Part shown: one piece after another, positions 36,686 to 46,336 of the stretch
How the letters are laid out: each line of letters begins with the position of its first letter
Numbering within the stretch: position 1 is the first letter of the stretch
NCBI GenBank assembly: GCA_029027265.1
Contig: CP093061.1
Coordinates: 1,054,001 to 1,118,000, forward strand
Length of the DNA: 64,000 nucleotides
Direction: 5' to 3'
Source of the DNA: Sulfurospirillum_A sp029027265
GTDB taxonomy: Bacteria > Campylobacterota > Campylobacteria > Campylobacterales > Sulfurospirillaceae
The notes under the pieces: model-generated
The model's database searches: none
What the model saw: only the letters and a program-made list of their open reading frames with translations
What the model was told of the DNA's origin: nothing
Made by a program: the position numbers and the translations under genes

Positions 36686-37620
36686 TAAAAAAGTCCCATT
36701 TGTACTGTTTTTTTTTCAGAAAGTAGCTCTTCGCAATCCTCTTTTTTACCGTGAATCAGAGCGTATCTAAAATCTTTTGTTTTAAGCTCACTTATATCTT
36801 TAACTATTAGCTTTTTATCGATTTTTTTGTAAAGATACTCTAATTCCTCTTTGTAAAGTTCAAAATCACTCTCAAAGATAATCACTCTTCTTGTTGTGCC
36901 AAAATCACTCATTTGTAATTGTGAAGTTACAAATTGAGGGTAAAAATGCTCAAAATTATTAAAGTTATCAATTTTGTAGTTTATTTTTAACTCATCAAGA
37001 TACTTCATTAAAGAGCATAAGTATGGAATAAAAAATGATGATAATCGAATTTCCTTTACAAACCTTTCTTTATAAATAAAAGCGCTATAAAATAGACCAT
37101 TTTCAAATAATTTGTCAGGTTCAATTTTAAATTTTACTTCTTTGATTGTAGGGTCAACATTTTGAATAAATGAGTTTTTTACTACAAAAAATAGAGTCTC
37201 TTTTTCACTTTTTAGTATTTGCATTAAAGCAATAGAGGTAGAATTTGACAGAAGTTTTGCCTTCTCTTCTACATGTAGAGATTTTGCAAGAGCATATTGA
37301 ATATCTAAAAGAGGAATAAATCTAAATTTTTTTTCAACAGCATAAAAACGAGCAAGTTTTATTAAGCTTTTCTCTAAATCTTTAACACTAATCCAGGCTA
37401 TTTCTTCATCACTTATTTTTGGTATTAGTGCTGTTAGTATACAGTATGCCCCATTTTGCACAGCTTCTTCAATCTCTTCATTTGAACAATTTATGTCTAT
37501 GAAAAGATCTCCTCTTTTTATATTTTTTGAGGAGATTTTAATATCTTCTATAGAGTCAACTGATGGTGTATTTAGTAAAATTCCACCACTTATTCTTACA
37601 ATAGAGTTTATTTTAGCCAA
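36685..37620 (-). CDS. Mur ligase N-terminal-like protein
   Basis: 311 residues between metG and ybeY. The first 90 residues resemble the N-terminal domain of MurE/MurF (SVDSIEDIKISSKNIKRGDLFIDI, then EAVQNGAYCIL), but no ATP-binding GTNGKT loop is present, so it is not a functional Mur ligase. The rest I do not recognise. Overlap with the metG end suggests co-expression. Confidence 0.5.
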   Translation of the reverse strand: MAKINSIVRISGGILLNTPSVDSIEDIKISSKNIKRGDLFIDINCSNEEIEEAVQNGAYCILTALIPKISDEEIAWISVKDLEKSLIKLARFYAVEKKFRFIPLLDIQYALAKSLHVEEKAKLLSNSTSIALMQILKSEKETLFFVVKNSFIQNVDPTIKEVKFKIEPDKLFENGLFYSAFIYKERFVKEIRLSSFFIPYLCSLMKYLDELKINYKIDNFNNFEHFYPQFVTSQLQMSDFGTTRRVIIFESDFELYKEELEYLYKKIDKKLIVKDISELKTKDFRYALIHGKKEDCEELLSEKKTVQMGLF

Positions 37621-39532
37621 CAGGTGTCCCGCTTTTTTTAGGAGCTTCTGGTCTCATTAATGATAGTCCATCTTTATCTTTAGCAGCTAGCAGCATACCT
37701 TCACTAAGCATTCCCATTATTTTTGCAGGTTTCAAGTTTGCAACTATGCATATTTGAGTATTTATTAAATCTGCAGGTGCATAGTACTCTTTAATTCCAG
37801 CAATAACTTGTCTAGTTTTCTCTTCACCTAAGTCAACAGTTAGCTTTAGTAGTCTATCACTTTTAGGTATTTCCTCAGCTTCCAATATAGTTCCAATCTT
37901 CAAAGATGTTTCAAAAAACTGGTCTATTGTTATGATTGATTCTACTTTTTTTTCTTTTTTCTTTTCAGGTTTAGGAGCAGGTTCTGGAGTTTCTAGTACC
38001 TCTTCTTCAATTCTTGGAAAAAGTGGTGGAATTTTCTCTATAACAAAATCATTTAACAACTCTTTGTTTTGTATTAGTTTTGTGTAACTCTCAGTATTTA
38101 CTTCAAATCCAAGAGCAGATGCTATTTTTGTTGCTGTCTTTGGCATAACTGGGCTTACTAAAACTGTTACACGAGCAAGTATGTTTGCTACAAGCCCAAC
38201 TACTGCTAAAGCACCATCTTTATCACCATTTTTCATTTTTGCCCAAGGTTCATGTGCTGTAATTGCCCCATTTGCTATGGTAAGAACTTTCCATAAGTCT
38301 TCAAGATAACGGTTTGTTTGAAGCATATTGAGTCTATCTTCTATATTTTCTAAGAGAGCTTCTACTTCGTCCAATTCCTTTACATGTAAAGCTTTGACAT
38401 CTTTAGATGTTACATTGCCTTCACTATACTTTCCGCTCATTCCAATGATGCGGTTTAGAAGATTTCCAAATTCGTTTCCAAGGTCAGAGTTAATACGGTC
38501 AATAAGAGCTTTTTGGCTAAAGTCACCATCTTGACCAAAAGGAACTTCACGAAGTAAAAAGTATCTAAAGTTTTCAAGTCCATAAGCATCAGCAATCTCT
38601 TTAGGGTTAACAACATTTCCTTTTGATTTACTCATTTTTTCGCCATTTCTAGTCCACCAACCGTGAGCCGCAATATGGGTTGGAAGAGGAAGACCAAGGC
38701 TCATCAAAAATGCTGGCCAGTATATAGCGTGAAAACGAAGTATATCTTTTCCTACTAAGTGCATAGTTGCAGGCCAAAAGTTCATATTTTTTTCATCTGT
38801 TCCATATCCAAGAGCTGTTATATAGTTTAGAAGTGCGTCAAGCCAAACATACATTACGTGTTTAGGGTCATTCATCTCTTCAGGAAGTTTGACACCCCAA
38901 TCAAAACTAGTGCGAGTTATAGAGAGGTCACGGAGTCCTTGTTTTACAAAACTTATTACTTCATTTTTCTTTCCTTTTGGAAGAACACACTGCTCATCAT
39001 CACTATACCATTTTAGTAGTTTTTCTTGATACTCTGAGAGCTTAAAGAAATAACTATCTTCTTTAACAAGTTTAGTTGGTTTGCCACAATCAGGACAACC
39101 TTCACCATCCATAAGTTGAGTCTCTGTGAAAAATGTCTCACAACTAACACAGTAGTAACCCTCATACTCACCCTTGTAAATATCACCTTTATCAAACATA
39201 GCTTTAAAAGCTTTTTGAACGCCTTTTTTATGGTCAGCATCAGTAGTACGGATAAACTTGTCGTAGCTTATGTCAAACTCATCCCAAAGAGCTTTAAATT
39301 TTCCACTTATTTCATCTGCATACTCTTGAGGTTCACGACCTCTACTCTTTGCTGCTTCTTCTATTTTTTGTCCATGCTCATCAGTCCCAGTTAAGAAAAA
39401 AGTTTCACGACCTTTAAGGCGGTAGTGTCTTGCCATTGTATCAGCTATGATAGTTGTATATGCGTGTCCAATGTGAGGAACATCATTAACATAATATATT
39501 GGTGTTGTTACATAAGCCGGGTTGTTTTTCAT
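37613..39532 (-). CDS. metG: Methionyl-tRNA synthetase
   Basis: Class I synthetase of 639 residues. HIGHAYTT (HIGH motif, about 21), the knuckle CVSCETFFTETQLMDGEGCPDC with four Cys for zinc, and KMSKSKG (about 300) are intact. After the anticodon domain a Lys/Pro-rich linker leads to the C-terminal tRNA-binding domain (ITIDQFFETSLKIGTILEAE to the end). It charges tRNA-Met for initiation and elongation. Its signatures contrast with the degraded gltX at 43657. Confidence 0.96.
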   Translation of the reverse strand: MKNNPAYVTTPIYYVNDVPHIGHAYTTIIADTMARHYRLKGRETFFLTGTDEHGQKIEEAAKSRGREPQEYADEISGKFKALWDEFDISYDKFIRTTDADHKKGVQKAFKAMFDKGDIYKGEYEGYYCVSCETFFTETQLMDGEGCPDCGKPTKLVKEDSYFFKLSEYQEKLLKWYSDDEQCVLPKGKKNEVISFVKQGLRDLSITRTSFDWGVKLPEEMNDPKHVMYVWLDALLNYITALGYGTDEKNMNFWPATMHLVGKDILRFHAIYWPAFLMSLGLPLPTHIAAHGWWTRNGEKMSKSKGNVVNPKEIADAYGLENFRYFLLREVPFGQDGDFSQKALIDRINSDLGNEFGNLLNRIIGMSGKYSEGNVTSKDVKALHVKELDEVEALLENIEDRLNMLQTNRYLEDLWKVLTIANGAITAHEPWAKMKNGDKDGALAVVGLVANILARVTVLVSPVMPKTATKIASALGFEVNTESYTKLIQNKELLNDFVIEKIPPLFPRIEEEVLETPEPAPKPEKKKEKKVESIITIDQFFETSLKIGTILEAEEIPKSDRLLKLTVDLGEEKTRQVIAGIKEYYAPADLINTQICIVANLKPAKIMGMLSEGMLLAAKDKDGLSLMRPEAPKKSGTPVG

Positions 39533-39541
39533 TGTTTATCC

Positions 39542-39736
39542 TTAAAATTCAAATCCACCAGTTTCACCATGAGACATGCTCTCGTAAACTGATTTTACAT
39601 AATCTTTTCTTATCTCGCACTCAAAAATCTTTTCACATTTCATACAAGAGTCTATATTTCTATCTTTTTGACACTGTTTCAGAGTATTTTTTTTACCATC
39701 AAGGGCGAGTTGATACTCGTCGTTGGTTTTATGCAT
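39542..39736 (-). CDS. Small four-cysteine protein between fbp and metG
   Basis: 64 residues with CQKDRNIDSCMKCEKIFECE (Cys at about 22, 31, 34 and 40), a plausible metal-binding site, and a charged helix. The ATG at 39736 overlaps the fbp stop by 8 bp and the gene ends 9 bp before metG, so it is a genuine operon member. I believe it is conserved among Campylobacterota at this place; the function is unknown. Confidence 0.65.
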   Translation of the reverse strand: MHKTNDEYQLALDGKKNTLKQCQKDRNIDSCMKCEKIFECEIRKDYVKSVYESMSHGETGGFEF

Positions 39737-40565
39737 AAGTTTTTAAAACTCTTTTTATTTCATCATTTGATCCAAAAAAACATGGAGATGTATCATGTGG
39801 ATGAGCAGGGTTTACATCTAATAGTCTTTTTTTACCATCTATTGCTTGACCACCAGCTTTTTCAAATATAAATGCATATGGTAGTACTTCAAATATAAGT
39901 CTTAGTTTTCCTTTTGGAAGGTCACTAGTACTTGGGTATGAAAATAATCCACCACCTTTTAAAAGTATATGGTGTAAGTCAAGAACCATACCACCAGAAT
40001 ATCTTAGACGATAGCCATCTTGAAAAATATCATCAATCATCTTTTTATGCTTAGCTGACCAACACATTTGAGTTGAACCAGTAGCATTTAGTTTACCTTT
40101 TTGGTTTAGCTTTATTTCTTTATAAAAGTAAAATTCATTTTTTCTGTTTAGTCTATACATTCTTACTTTATCAGTAGCAATTACAAGTTCAACCCTAGGA
40201 CCATATACGACGTATGCACTAGCAATTAAGTTTTTACCGCTATAGTCATTTTCATAAATACCAAATATAGAACCAACACTTTGGTTAACATCTAAAAGAC
40301 TTGATCCATCAAGTGGGTCATACCCAACAAGATATTTTCCTTCTGCATGAATTGAAGTTTTATGCTCTTTTTCCTCACTAACAATTTCTTTTATTGAAGT
40401 TACTTTTTTAAACTCGTTTTCTATAAAAATATCACTTTTTATATCAAGTTTTAGTTGTGCATCACCTGTTGCATTATGCTCTTCAGAATAACCAGTATCG
40501 TCATACATAATTGCTTCATTGATTTCTATAGCAGCACGCTTTATTGCTTCAAATATCTCAGTCAT
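39729..40565 (-). CDS. fbp: Fructose-1,6-bisphosphatase, class I
   Basis: Gluconeogenic phosphatase, 278 residues, converting fructose 1,6-bisphosphate to fructose 6-phosphate. Metal and substrate motifs: EEKEHK (about 62), VGYDPLDGSSLLDVN (about 76-90) and RYSGGMVLDLHHIL (about 190-203). Slightly short but complete. mobB ends 1 bp upstream; the four-Cys protein overlaps downstream. Confidence 0.93.
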   Translation of the reverse strand: MTEIFEAIKRAAIEINEAIMYDDTGYSEEHNATGDAQLKLDIKSDIFIENEFKKVTSIKEIVSEEKEHKTSIHAEGKYLVGYDPLDGSSLLDVNQSVGSIFGIYENDYSGKNLIASAYVVYGPRVELVIATDKVRMYRLNRKNEFYFYKEIKLNQKGKLNATGSTQMCWSAKHKKMIDDIFQDGYRLRYSGGMVLDLHHILLKGGGLFSYPSTSDLPKGKLRLIFEVLPYAFIFEKAGGQAIDGKKRLLDVNPAHPHDTSPCFFGSNDEIKRVLKTYA

Positions 40566-40566
40566 A

Positions 40567-41064
40567 TTATCTCACTTTCTTTGCATTTTTCAGAATCCAT
40601 TCTACTATGGAATCTGTATTGTTTAAATCTAAAATTTCTAAGTGTTCTGGTATTTCATAATCATTAAGATTGATGCTATCATCAATTGCTAAAGCATTTG
40701 ACATTGGAAAATAGTCTTCTTCAAGCTTGTTTCTAAAAACAGAGAGCCTTGGAAGTGGCAGGGTTTTGAGTCCTTCTACTAAAAGTATGTCAAAATCTCC
40801 TATCATCTTTATGATATTATCTATGCTTTTTTCACGTTGAGAAAGAAGTGTTGTTCTTGTTGGGCTTGTCACAACTACTTCTGCCCCAGTCTGTGCAAAC
40901 TTCCAACTATCTTTTCCCTCTTTATCAAAAACCGCTTTATCACTAGGGTCGTGTTTGACTATAGCCAAAGAGTATTTGTCTTTCAACGCATTTGCAACCT
41001 TAACAATAAGTGTTGTTTTTCCACTTCCTGATGGACCACTAAAAGCGATGGCTAAAGAGTTCAT
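40567..41064 (-). CDS. mobB: Molybdopterin-guanine dinucleotide biosynthesis protein MobB
   Basis: A 165-residue P-loop GTPase that assists MobA in making the bis-MGD cofactor. GPSGSGKTTL (about 10-19) is the Walker A; KHDPSD and DILLVEGLKTLPLPRLSVFR are family blocks. Its presence implies molybdoenzymes such as nitrate or polysulfide reductases in this organism. The upstream region has a TACATGTA at 41074. Confidence 0.88.
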   Translation of the reverse strand: MNSLAIAFSGPSGSGKTTLIVKVANALKDKYSLAIVKHDPSDKAVFDKEGKDSWKFAQTGAEVVVTSPTRTTLLSQREKSIDNIIKMIGDFDILLVEGLKTLPLPRLSVFRNKLEEDYFPMSNALAIDDSINLNDYEIPEHLEILDLNNTDSIVEWILKNAKKVR

Positions 41065-41201
41065 AATCTGCCTTACATGTAAAATATTTGCGATTATATC
41101 AAAATAGTGCTTGATTTTTGATGAGGCTATAAGGGGTTATATCATAGATATAATTGAAAATTTAGAAATTTATGATAAAATTCTTTTCTAAAAGGAAAAT
41201 A

Positions 41202-41690
41202 ATGAAATTTAAAATTTTATCTATATTAATAATCTCTTTTTTATTTATTGGGTGTTCACAAAAAATAAATGACTATGCAAAACCAACAGATTTACTACAC
41301 GAACAAGCTTTGACTGCAACTCAAAAAGTAATAATAAAAAAAATAGATAGTGTTAAAGCATATTTAACAGTCACTCATATTAATCAGATTGAACAAAATA
41401 AAATTCAATTAGATGAAGAGACAGAAATATTTTTGCTAGGGATTTATATTCCCACTGAGGATAAGAAAAAAGATTTTTTTATATCTACTGTAAAAGTAAA
41501 TGGAATTGAACAGAGTAGTATTGCGCTTTTGAAAAGTGATGACCCAATTCTTGATATTATCTCTTTTAAAAATCCTTGGAGTATATATATTTTAGTTGAA
41601 GCACCAAAAGATTTTACTAAGAATGGTGTTACTATAGAAATTTCTTCAGAAGATATAGGTTCTGTAAAATTAAGCTTTCATGATAGCTAA
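41202..41690 (+). CDS. Lipoprotein of unknown function
   Basis: From ATG 41202, with AAAGGA before it, MKFKILSILIISFLFIGCSQK is a lipoprotein signal with the lipobox Cys at about 18. The remaining 145 residues form alternating strands with no motif I know. It is a lone plus-strand gene in the minus-strand block; a weak stem (CATTAGT 41708-41714 with ACTAATG 41735-41741) separates it from slt. Confidence 0.7.
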   Translation: MKFKILSILIISFLFIGCSQKINDYAKPTDLLHEQALTATQKVIIKKIDSVKAYLTVTHINQIEQNKIQLDEETEIFLLGIYIPTEDKKKDFFISTVKVNGIEQSSIALLKSDDPILDIISFKNPWSIYILVEAPKDFTKNGVTIEISSEDIGSVKLSFHDS

Positions 41691-41742
41691 GGTAACTTAC
41701 CTCTGGGCATTAGTATAGGTTTTTAACAACTCAAACTAATGA

Positions 41743-43374
41743 TTAATTTCTAAATTTATCAGTTTTTGAAGGTTCTGTTAAAACTTTTAAAAGCTCATAT
41801 ATTGAGACAGGTTGCCCTAAAATTTGCATATATGTAACATAGTTTGCTAAAACTTTTTTACCATATTTTCGGCTCTCATCATAGTGAACTAACTCCATAC
41901 TCAAAAATGGCTCATAAGCACCTTTTTGAAAAGTACCAGACTGAAGAAGTTTTTTTGTAAAACCAATTCCACCGTTATATGCATAAGCAATGAAAAGAGG
42001 GTTGTATAGAGAATGCTCTAACCAATCAAGGTGAATATTAGCAAACTTTAGAGCAGTTTTTGGGTCAAACATGTCATCTAAATCAAAGTTTTTTATTTTT
42101 TGTTCTTTAGCTATTGCACGAGCTAAAAAGGGCATAAATTGCATCATCCCAAGTGCATATGAGTGAGAAAGTGCTGAAGGGATTAAACGACTCTCTTGAC
42201 GAGCTATTGCCATTATGAGGGCAATACGCTGTTTTTCACTATTTTTTAAATACTGAGTATAAGGAATAGGAAAGTAGTGGTCTTTATATCCGCTTGCTTT
42301 TTCCATAAGGTAGGAGTAGTGAGGTAGTGTGCTTCCATATAGATATGTTTGGGCTATATTTTCAAGTTCTTTTGGAGATTTACCGCTAGATTGGTTTAAA
42401 AGTTTTGTCCATCCAAAAGGGTCTTTTTCGTTGTAAGTTGGGTGTTGTTCCCATGCTTTTGGTATAATAATTCTATTATTTTTGATACCTGAGAGTAGAG
42501 TATATATATTCATATCAAAACTCTCTTTAATAGCATTTTTATATTTGTTGTCTTTAGTAACTAAAAATTGCCAAAATAGAACTTTGTCTTTATCCATGCG
42601 ATAGTAAGCTTTTTTATATGCTTCATCAAAAAATGCAATAGCAAGTTTGCTGTAACGAAGTTGAAGGGCATTTAGTCCTAAGAAAAATAGGCTTTCATGT
42701 GAAAGAGTTTTAGCAAATATATCAACATAGATAAGTGATTTGTTAAATTTTTTTAGCTTTCTTCCTGTGATTACATACTTAATTGTACTATTTATTTTCA
42801 AACTTTTTTCTAACTCTTTTATTTTATCTTTACTTATTTCATGGTCTAAAAACTCTTTTCTATATTTGCTACCAACATTGTTAAAAACACTAAAAAATAG
42901 TTTCTCATCTCCCCTAATCATGCTCTCAAATGGGTTATCAGAGTATATTACATGTAAAGATTTTGAGATTTCATATTGAGCGAGTCTTTTTTCTACTTTT
43001 TTTAACTCTTCTTTATCTAGTTTGGTTGCATCATATAGAGAAAATTTTATAGCTAAACACTCATCATCACTTTTTAAAAGAGTATTTAAATTCATTTTTA
43101 GGCATTGTGAAACTTTTTTTATGCCAGGGTCATCAAGTCTGTTTGCAAAGACATGAAAAAGTTTCATACTCATTCGGCTTGTCTGTTCAAGTAGTTTCCA
43201 AGCCTCTTTTGAAGTTGTAGTTGGTTTTTTCAAGTACCTATAAATATAAAAATCTTTTGATAACCCTCGTGGTTTATCGTCAAAAAAAGAGATATCTTTT
43301 GGAACTTGAGCAAAAAGAGTTAGTGAAAGAAGAAGGCAAAGTAGTAGAACTCTGCCTAAGGTATTAAAGCCCAT
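41743..43374 (-). CDS. slt: Soluble lytic transglycosylase
   Basis: A 543-residue periplasmic murein hydrolase. A signal peptide (LGRVLLLCLLLSLTLFAQ) and a long helical U-domain (about 40-370) precede the SLT catalytic domain with ARQESRLIPSALSHSYALGMMQFMP (about 391-415), where Glu in QES is catalytic, and YAYNGG. Overlaps yggT by 11 bp. Not related in sequence to the mltD at 27953 beyond the SLT fold. Confidence 0.88.
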   Translation of the reverse strand: MGFNTLGRVLLLCLLLSLTLFAQVPKDISFFDDKPRGLSKDFYIYRYLKKPTTTSKEAWKLLEQTSRMSMKLFHVFANRLDDPGIKKVSQCLKMNLNTLLKSDDECLAIKFSLYDATKLDKEELKKVEKRLAQYEISKSLHVIYSDNPFESMIRGDEKLFFSVFNNVGSKYRKEFLDHEISKDKIKELEKSLKINSTIKYVITGRKLKKFNKSLIYVDIFAKTLSHESLFFLGLNALQLRYSKLAIAFFDEAYKKAYYRMDKDKVLFWQFLVTKDNKYKNAIKESFDMNIYTLLSGIKNNRIIIPKAWEQHPTYNEKDPFGWTKLLNQSSGKSPKELENIAQTYLYGSTLPHYSYLMEKASGYKDHYFPIPYTQYLKNSEKQRIALIMAIARQESRLIPSALSHSYALGMMQFMPFLARAIAKEQKIKNFDLDDMFDPKTALKFANIHLDWLEHSLYNPLFIAYAYNGGIGFTKKLLQSGTFQKGAYEPFLSMELVHYDESRKYGKKVLANYVTYMQILGQPVSIYELLKVLTEPSKTDKFRN

Positions 43375-43657
43375 TTGCTAAACTAAAAAGCAGTTTAACA
43401 GCAAAAAGGTCTATAAATTGAAGACTTATTATCAGTATGATTGGAGCCAAATCAATTCCACTAATCATAGTTGGAAAGTAGCGTCTCATAGTTTCATAAA
43501 CAGGCTCTGTAAGACGTCTAAGTATCTGAACTATAGGGTTATATGGATCAGGTTTTACCCAAGTGATTAGAGCTGAGATGATTACAACCCAGATATATAT
43601 GTTTAAAACCATGTGTAGTATTTGTGCTATTGCTTCGATTAAAGTTGATAAAACCAT
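43364..43657 (-). CDS. YggT-family membrane protein
   Basis: A 97-residue protein with two membrane segments and the YggT patterns WVVIISALITWVKPDPYNPIV and RLTEPVYETMRRYFPTM, then DLAPIILIISLQFI. YggT proteins are implicated in osmotic tolerance and septum positioning in other bacteria. It is contiguous with gltX and overlaps slt. Confidence 0.85.
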   Translation of the reverse strand: MVLSTLIEAIAQILHMVLNIYIWVVIISALITWVKPDPYNPIVQILRRLTEPVYETMRRYFPTMISGIDLAPIILIISLQFIDLFAVKLLFSLANGL

Positions 43658-44886
43658 TATTTTGTTGTCTCCTGTAGATAATTTTTGATTAGTGGGTAAA
43701 CTTCTTCTAAGTTTGGACCACTCTGCTCTCCTGTTAATAAAACTCTCAAAGTATTTGAAAAGTTTTTACCTTTAAGATCACTTTTTTGTTCAAGGTGCTT
43801 TTTAAACTCACTAAACTTTTCAAAGTATGGAGCATCTTTTACAATAGCCTTTAGTTTAGCAAGTTCCTCTTTATACTCATCTGAACTTTTTGGAGCAAAT
43901 ATAGTATCTATTTTTGCTTTTATATCTGCAGTTGTATTTACCTCTTGGGTATATAGTTTTGCTAGTTTCCCAATAGCAGCACAAGAGTAACCAATGCGTT
44001 TTGAAAGTTCAACATCTTCTATTAGTTTTATCTGTTCACGGTTAATAAAAGAAAGTTTATCTATGTCAAATTTTACTGGGTCTTTAGATATGTTTTTAAG
44101 CTCAAACCAACTCAAGGCTTCTGCCATAGAAAATATTTGGGCTGGTGTTTTAGTACCAAGTAGTATAAGATAGTTTATTATTGACTCAGGCATGTATCCT
44201 TGGTCAAGTAGCAACTTAACGCTAATTGTATTTGAGATGATGGGTAAATGAGTGTATTTTATTTCATCTTTATAACCAAGCGATTTTCTTATATACTCTT
44301 GTTTTGGAGTGTTTGAAATGTGGTCTTCCTCTCGGATAATATACTTAATCCCTTGAATCATATCATCAGTTGCACAAGCAAAGTTGTACGTTGGGTATTT
44401 ATCCTGTTTCATAATTACAAAACTATCTACCTCATCTTTTGTAAAGCTCATGTTGCCTTTAATGGTGTCTTTAAAAGTAACTTTACCTTCAGGTTTTTTA
44501 ATCCTAATTGTAAAAGGAAGATTGTTATTTAGTAACTCATCATCACTTACATGTAAACACTTACCACTATAGCTATTTGCTTCAAGCTCATCTTCGGTAC
44601 AAAAACAAGCAAATGCTTTTTTCTTGTCCATTAAAGATGAAGCAAACTGCAAGTGGTATTTGAAGTTTTCACTTTGGTAGTAAAGACTATCATAAGTGAT
44701 ACCAAAGATAGCTAATAAATCAAGTATCTCTTGGTCTTTACCTTCTATATTTTTTTCTTTATTTGTATCTTCAATACGCACTATGAACATATCGCCTGAT
44801 TGTTTGGCACAAATGAAGTTAAAAAGGGCAATTCTGAGGCTGTTTATGTCCATGTCTTGTGTAGGAGAGGGTGCAAATCTATACAT
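43657..44886 (-). CDS. gltX: Glutamyl-tRNA synthetase paralogue lacking HIGH and KMSKS motifs
   Basis: A 409-residue class Ic synthetase of the GluRS2 type by overall sequence: RFAPSPT at the N-terminus, RIEDTNKEKNIEGKDQEIL, YNFACATDDMIQGI, EDHISNTPKQEYI, and a helical anticodon-binding C-terminus. But where GluRS2 has DMHIGNLR this has DMDINSLR, so HIGH is gone. Where LPIIL...KKMSKRD...SVKWLL is expected it reads LPIISNTISVKLLL, an in-frame loss of about a dozen residues including KMSKS. There is no frameshift and the rest is well kept. In Campylobacterota GluRS2 normally loads tRNA-Gln with Glu for GatCAB. A GlnRS gene lies at 56109. Confidence 0.85.
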   Translation of the reverse strand: MYRFAPSPTQDMDINSLRIALFNFICAKQSGDMFIVRIEDTNKEKNIEGKDQEILDLLAIFGITYDSLYYQSENFKYHLQFASSLMDKKKAFACFCTEDELEANSYSGKCLHVSDDELLNNNLPFTIRIKKPEGKVTFKDTIKGNMSFTKDEVDSFVIMKQDKYPTYNFACATDDMIQGIKYIIREEDHISNTPKQEYIRKSLGYKDEIKYTHLPIISNTISVKLLLDQGYMPESIINYLILLGTKTPAQIFSMAEALSWFELKNISKDPVKFDIDKLSFINREQIKLIEDVELSKRIGYSCAAIGKLAKLYTQEVNTTADIKAKIDTIFAPKSSDEYKEELAKLKAIVKDAPYFEKFSEFKKHLEQKSDLKGKNFSNTLRVLLTGEQSGPNLEEVYPLIKNYLQETTK

Positions 44887-45014
44887 TAAAATCCTAAGTC
44901 TTTTTGTGGATTATACCAAGTAGTTTGTTAAAAAATGGTAATGTGAAATATTTTAATTACTTCTTCAATCATTTCAAAACTATTCTTCAAAATTGTCTTT
45001 ATGTAATATCAACC

Positions 45015-45063
45015 AACCAACTGCAGGACTGGCTGTTTTACCTAGTAAAAACACCTGTTAGCA
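45015..45063. repeat. Hairpin repeat, copy 3, with attC-like end boxes
   Basis: AACCAAC (45015-45021), then TGCAGGACTGGCTGTTTTAC/GTAAAAACACC, then GTTAGCA (45057-45063). The inner part is the inverted equivalent of the repeats at 7557 and 8673. The end boxes fit attC, though 49 bp is shorter than usual. It marks the downstream edge of the cassette region, next to gltX and the IS. Confidence 0.5.
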
Positions 45064-45097
45064 CTTTTGATTAAAATTGTTTTGTGTTGTTTATTAA

Positions 45098-46016
45098 CTA
45101 GACTTCTTGCAAAACTCATTTTGAACAAACATTAAAACCACGGTCAAAATTCACTAATGCACATATCAAATTAAAGCGGAGATTGAAGCGCTTTCTACGG
45201 TTACGATATTTTTGCGTAAGGATTTGAAAAGTTTTTAATTTAGCATTGACATGCTCAATACAAATAAAAGCTGATGCTTCTATTTTATTTTGAGTTTTTT
45301 GTGTATTGGTTAATGGATATAACTTTGATGATTTGTATGGTATTTGAATATTGACATGTTGCTTTTTAATTCCAAGGTAACCTAAATCTACATAGATACA
45401 AGTCTCAGATTTTACAGAAAGATTACTTTGTTTAAAAAGTTTGAAATCATGTGTAGTACCTTTACAGGTGTGAGCACAAATAATCCTTTCATCTTTATCA
45501 ATAACTATTTGACCCTTTAATGTGTGGTTTCGTTTTTCCCCTGAATAGTACTCTCTTTGCTTTTTTTTGGTCGCTGTATTGGGGACTCAGTAGCATCAAT
45601 AACGATAAACTCCAAATCAATATTATCTCCATATAAAGCTCGTTTACTTGGTAGTGAAAATTTACCTGACTTAATTAAAATATCTTCAACTTCTCGTACA
45701 ACTCTTGAAGCTGTAGATTCACTTACGCTGTAATCAAAGCCTATATGCTCTAAGGTTCTGTACTCTCTATAATAACTTAACATCAAAAGTACTTTATCTT
45801 CTGGTGATAAACTTTTTCTTCCTCCAACTCCATGATTTTTAGTTCTCTCTTTTTCATATGCTATGAAAATCGCAATCATCTCATTAAAAGTATTTTCATT
45901 TACACCAATAAGTCGTTTAAAATTCTTTCGTGGTTTCTTTTGTAGTTGTTTGTATTTACTCATATAAACTTTTAAGCATTTTTTGTACCTACTTTTGAGT
46001 TTCGCAAGAAGTCTAC
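45098..46016 (-). mobile_element. IS5-family element with orfA/orfB frameshift
   Basis: The ends GACTTCTTGCAAAACTC (45101-45117) and GAGTTTCGCAAGAAGTC (45997-46013) are inverted repeats with one mismatch, flanked by CTA at 45098-45100 and 46014-46016, a TNA-type 3-bp duplication. Length 913 bp. It carries a two-frame transposase on the minus strand. Confidence 0.85.
45116..45963 (-). CDS. IS5-family transposase, orfA plus orfB by -1 frameshift
   Basis: orfA (45963-45517) holds the HTH and first catalytic Asp (FIVIDATESPIQRP) and stops after IQGKNETTH. orfB, in the -1 frame, continues KRNHTLKGQIVIDKDERII, DLGYLGIKK (second Asp) and YRNRRKRFNLRFNLICALVNF with the Glu in an upstream EHV stretch, ending at 45116. 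The slip site on the minus strand is GGGGAAAAAC (45532-45541). A second IS at 49869 breaks at the same place and also in -1, so this is programmed frameshifting, not decay. Confidence 0.8.
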
Positions 46017-46106
46017 TGTATGCATTCCCATTGTGGAGAGTGTGAGCGAGGGAATGTTTTAAAATGTGGCTTTACATGTAGAGGCTATTTTACTTAAGTT
46101 GCAGCA

Positions 46107-46336
46107 TTACTTGTAAATATCGCCTCTACTATCAACTTTTAATATTTGTATTTTTTCTTCATTCATAGAAAAAGTATTCTATATTCTAATTCTATAAATT
46201 GGAGGTATGTCATTACCTGTTAATCTTTGAACGTCACAATTTGGTAAGTTTTGAATAGCATTAAAATTTTTTCTTGAAGTTTTCTATCATATTTGGAAAA
46301 CTTCTTTTCAAAAGTTTTAGAATATGATATTTTCAT
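46107..46336 (-). pseudogene. RelE/ParE-family toxin, broken
   Basis: From ATG 46336 the frame reads MKISYSKTFEKKFSKYDRK, a RelE-like start, then shifts within about 30 codons. The second frame continues with LPNCDVQRLTGNDIPPIYRIRI, an in-frame TAG, and FSMNEEKIQILKVDSRGDIYK. An indel and a stop make it non-functional as read. Its ATG overlaps the antitoxin stop (TTATGA). One TACATGTA copy lies just downstream. Confidence 0.65.

Noticed and set aside
36685..37620. Functional MurE/MurF ligase
   Set aside because: No ATP-binding loop or central ligase domain; only the first domain looks Mur-like.
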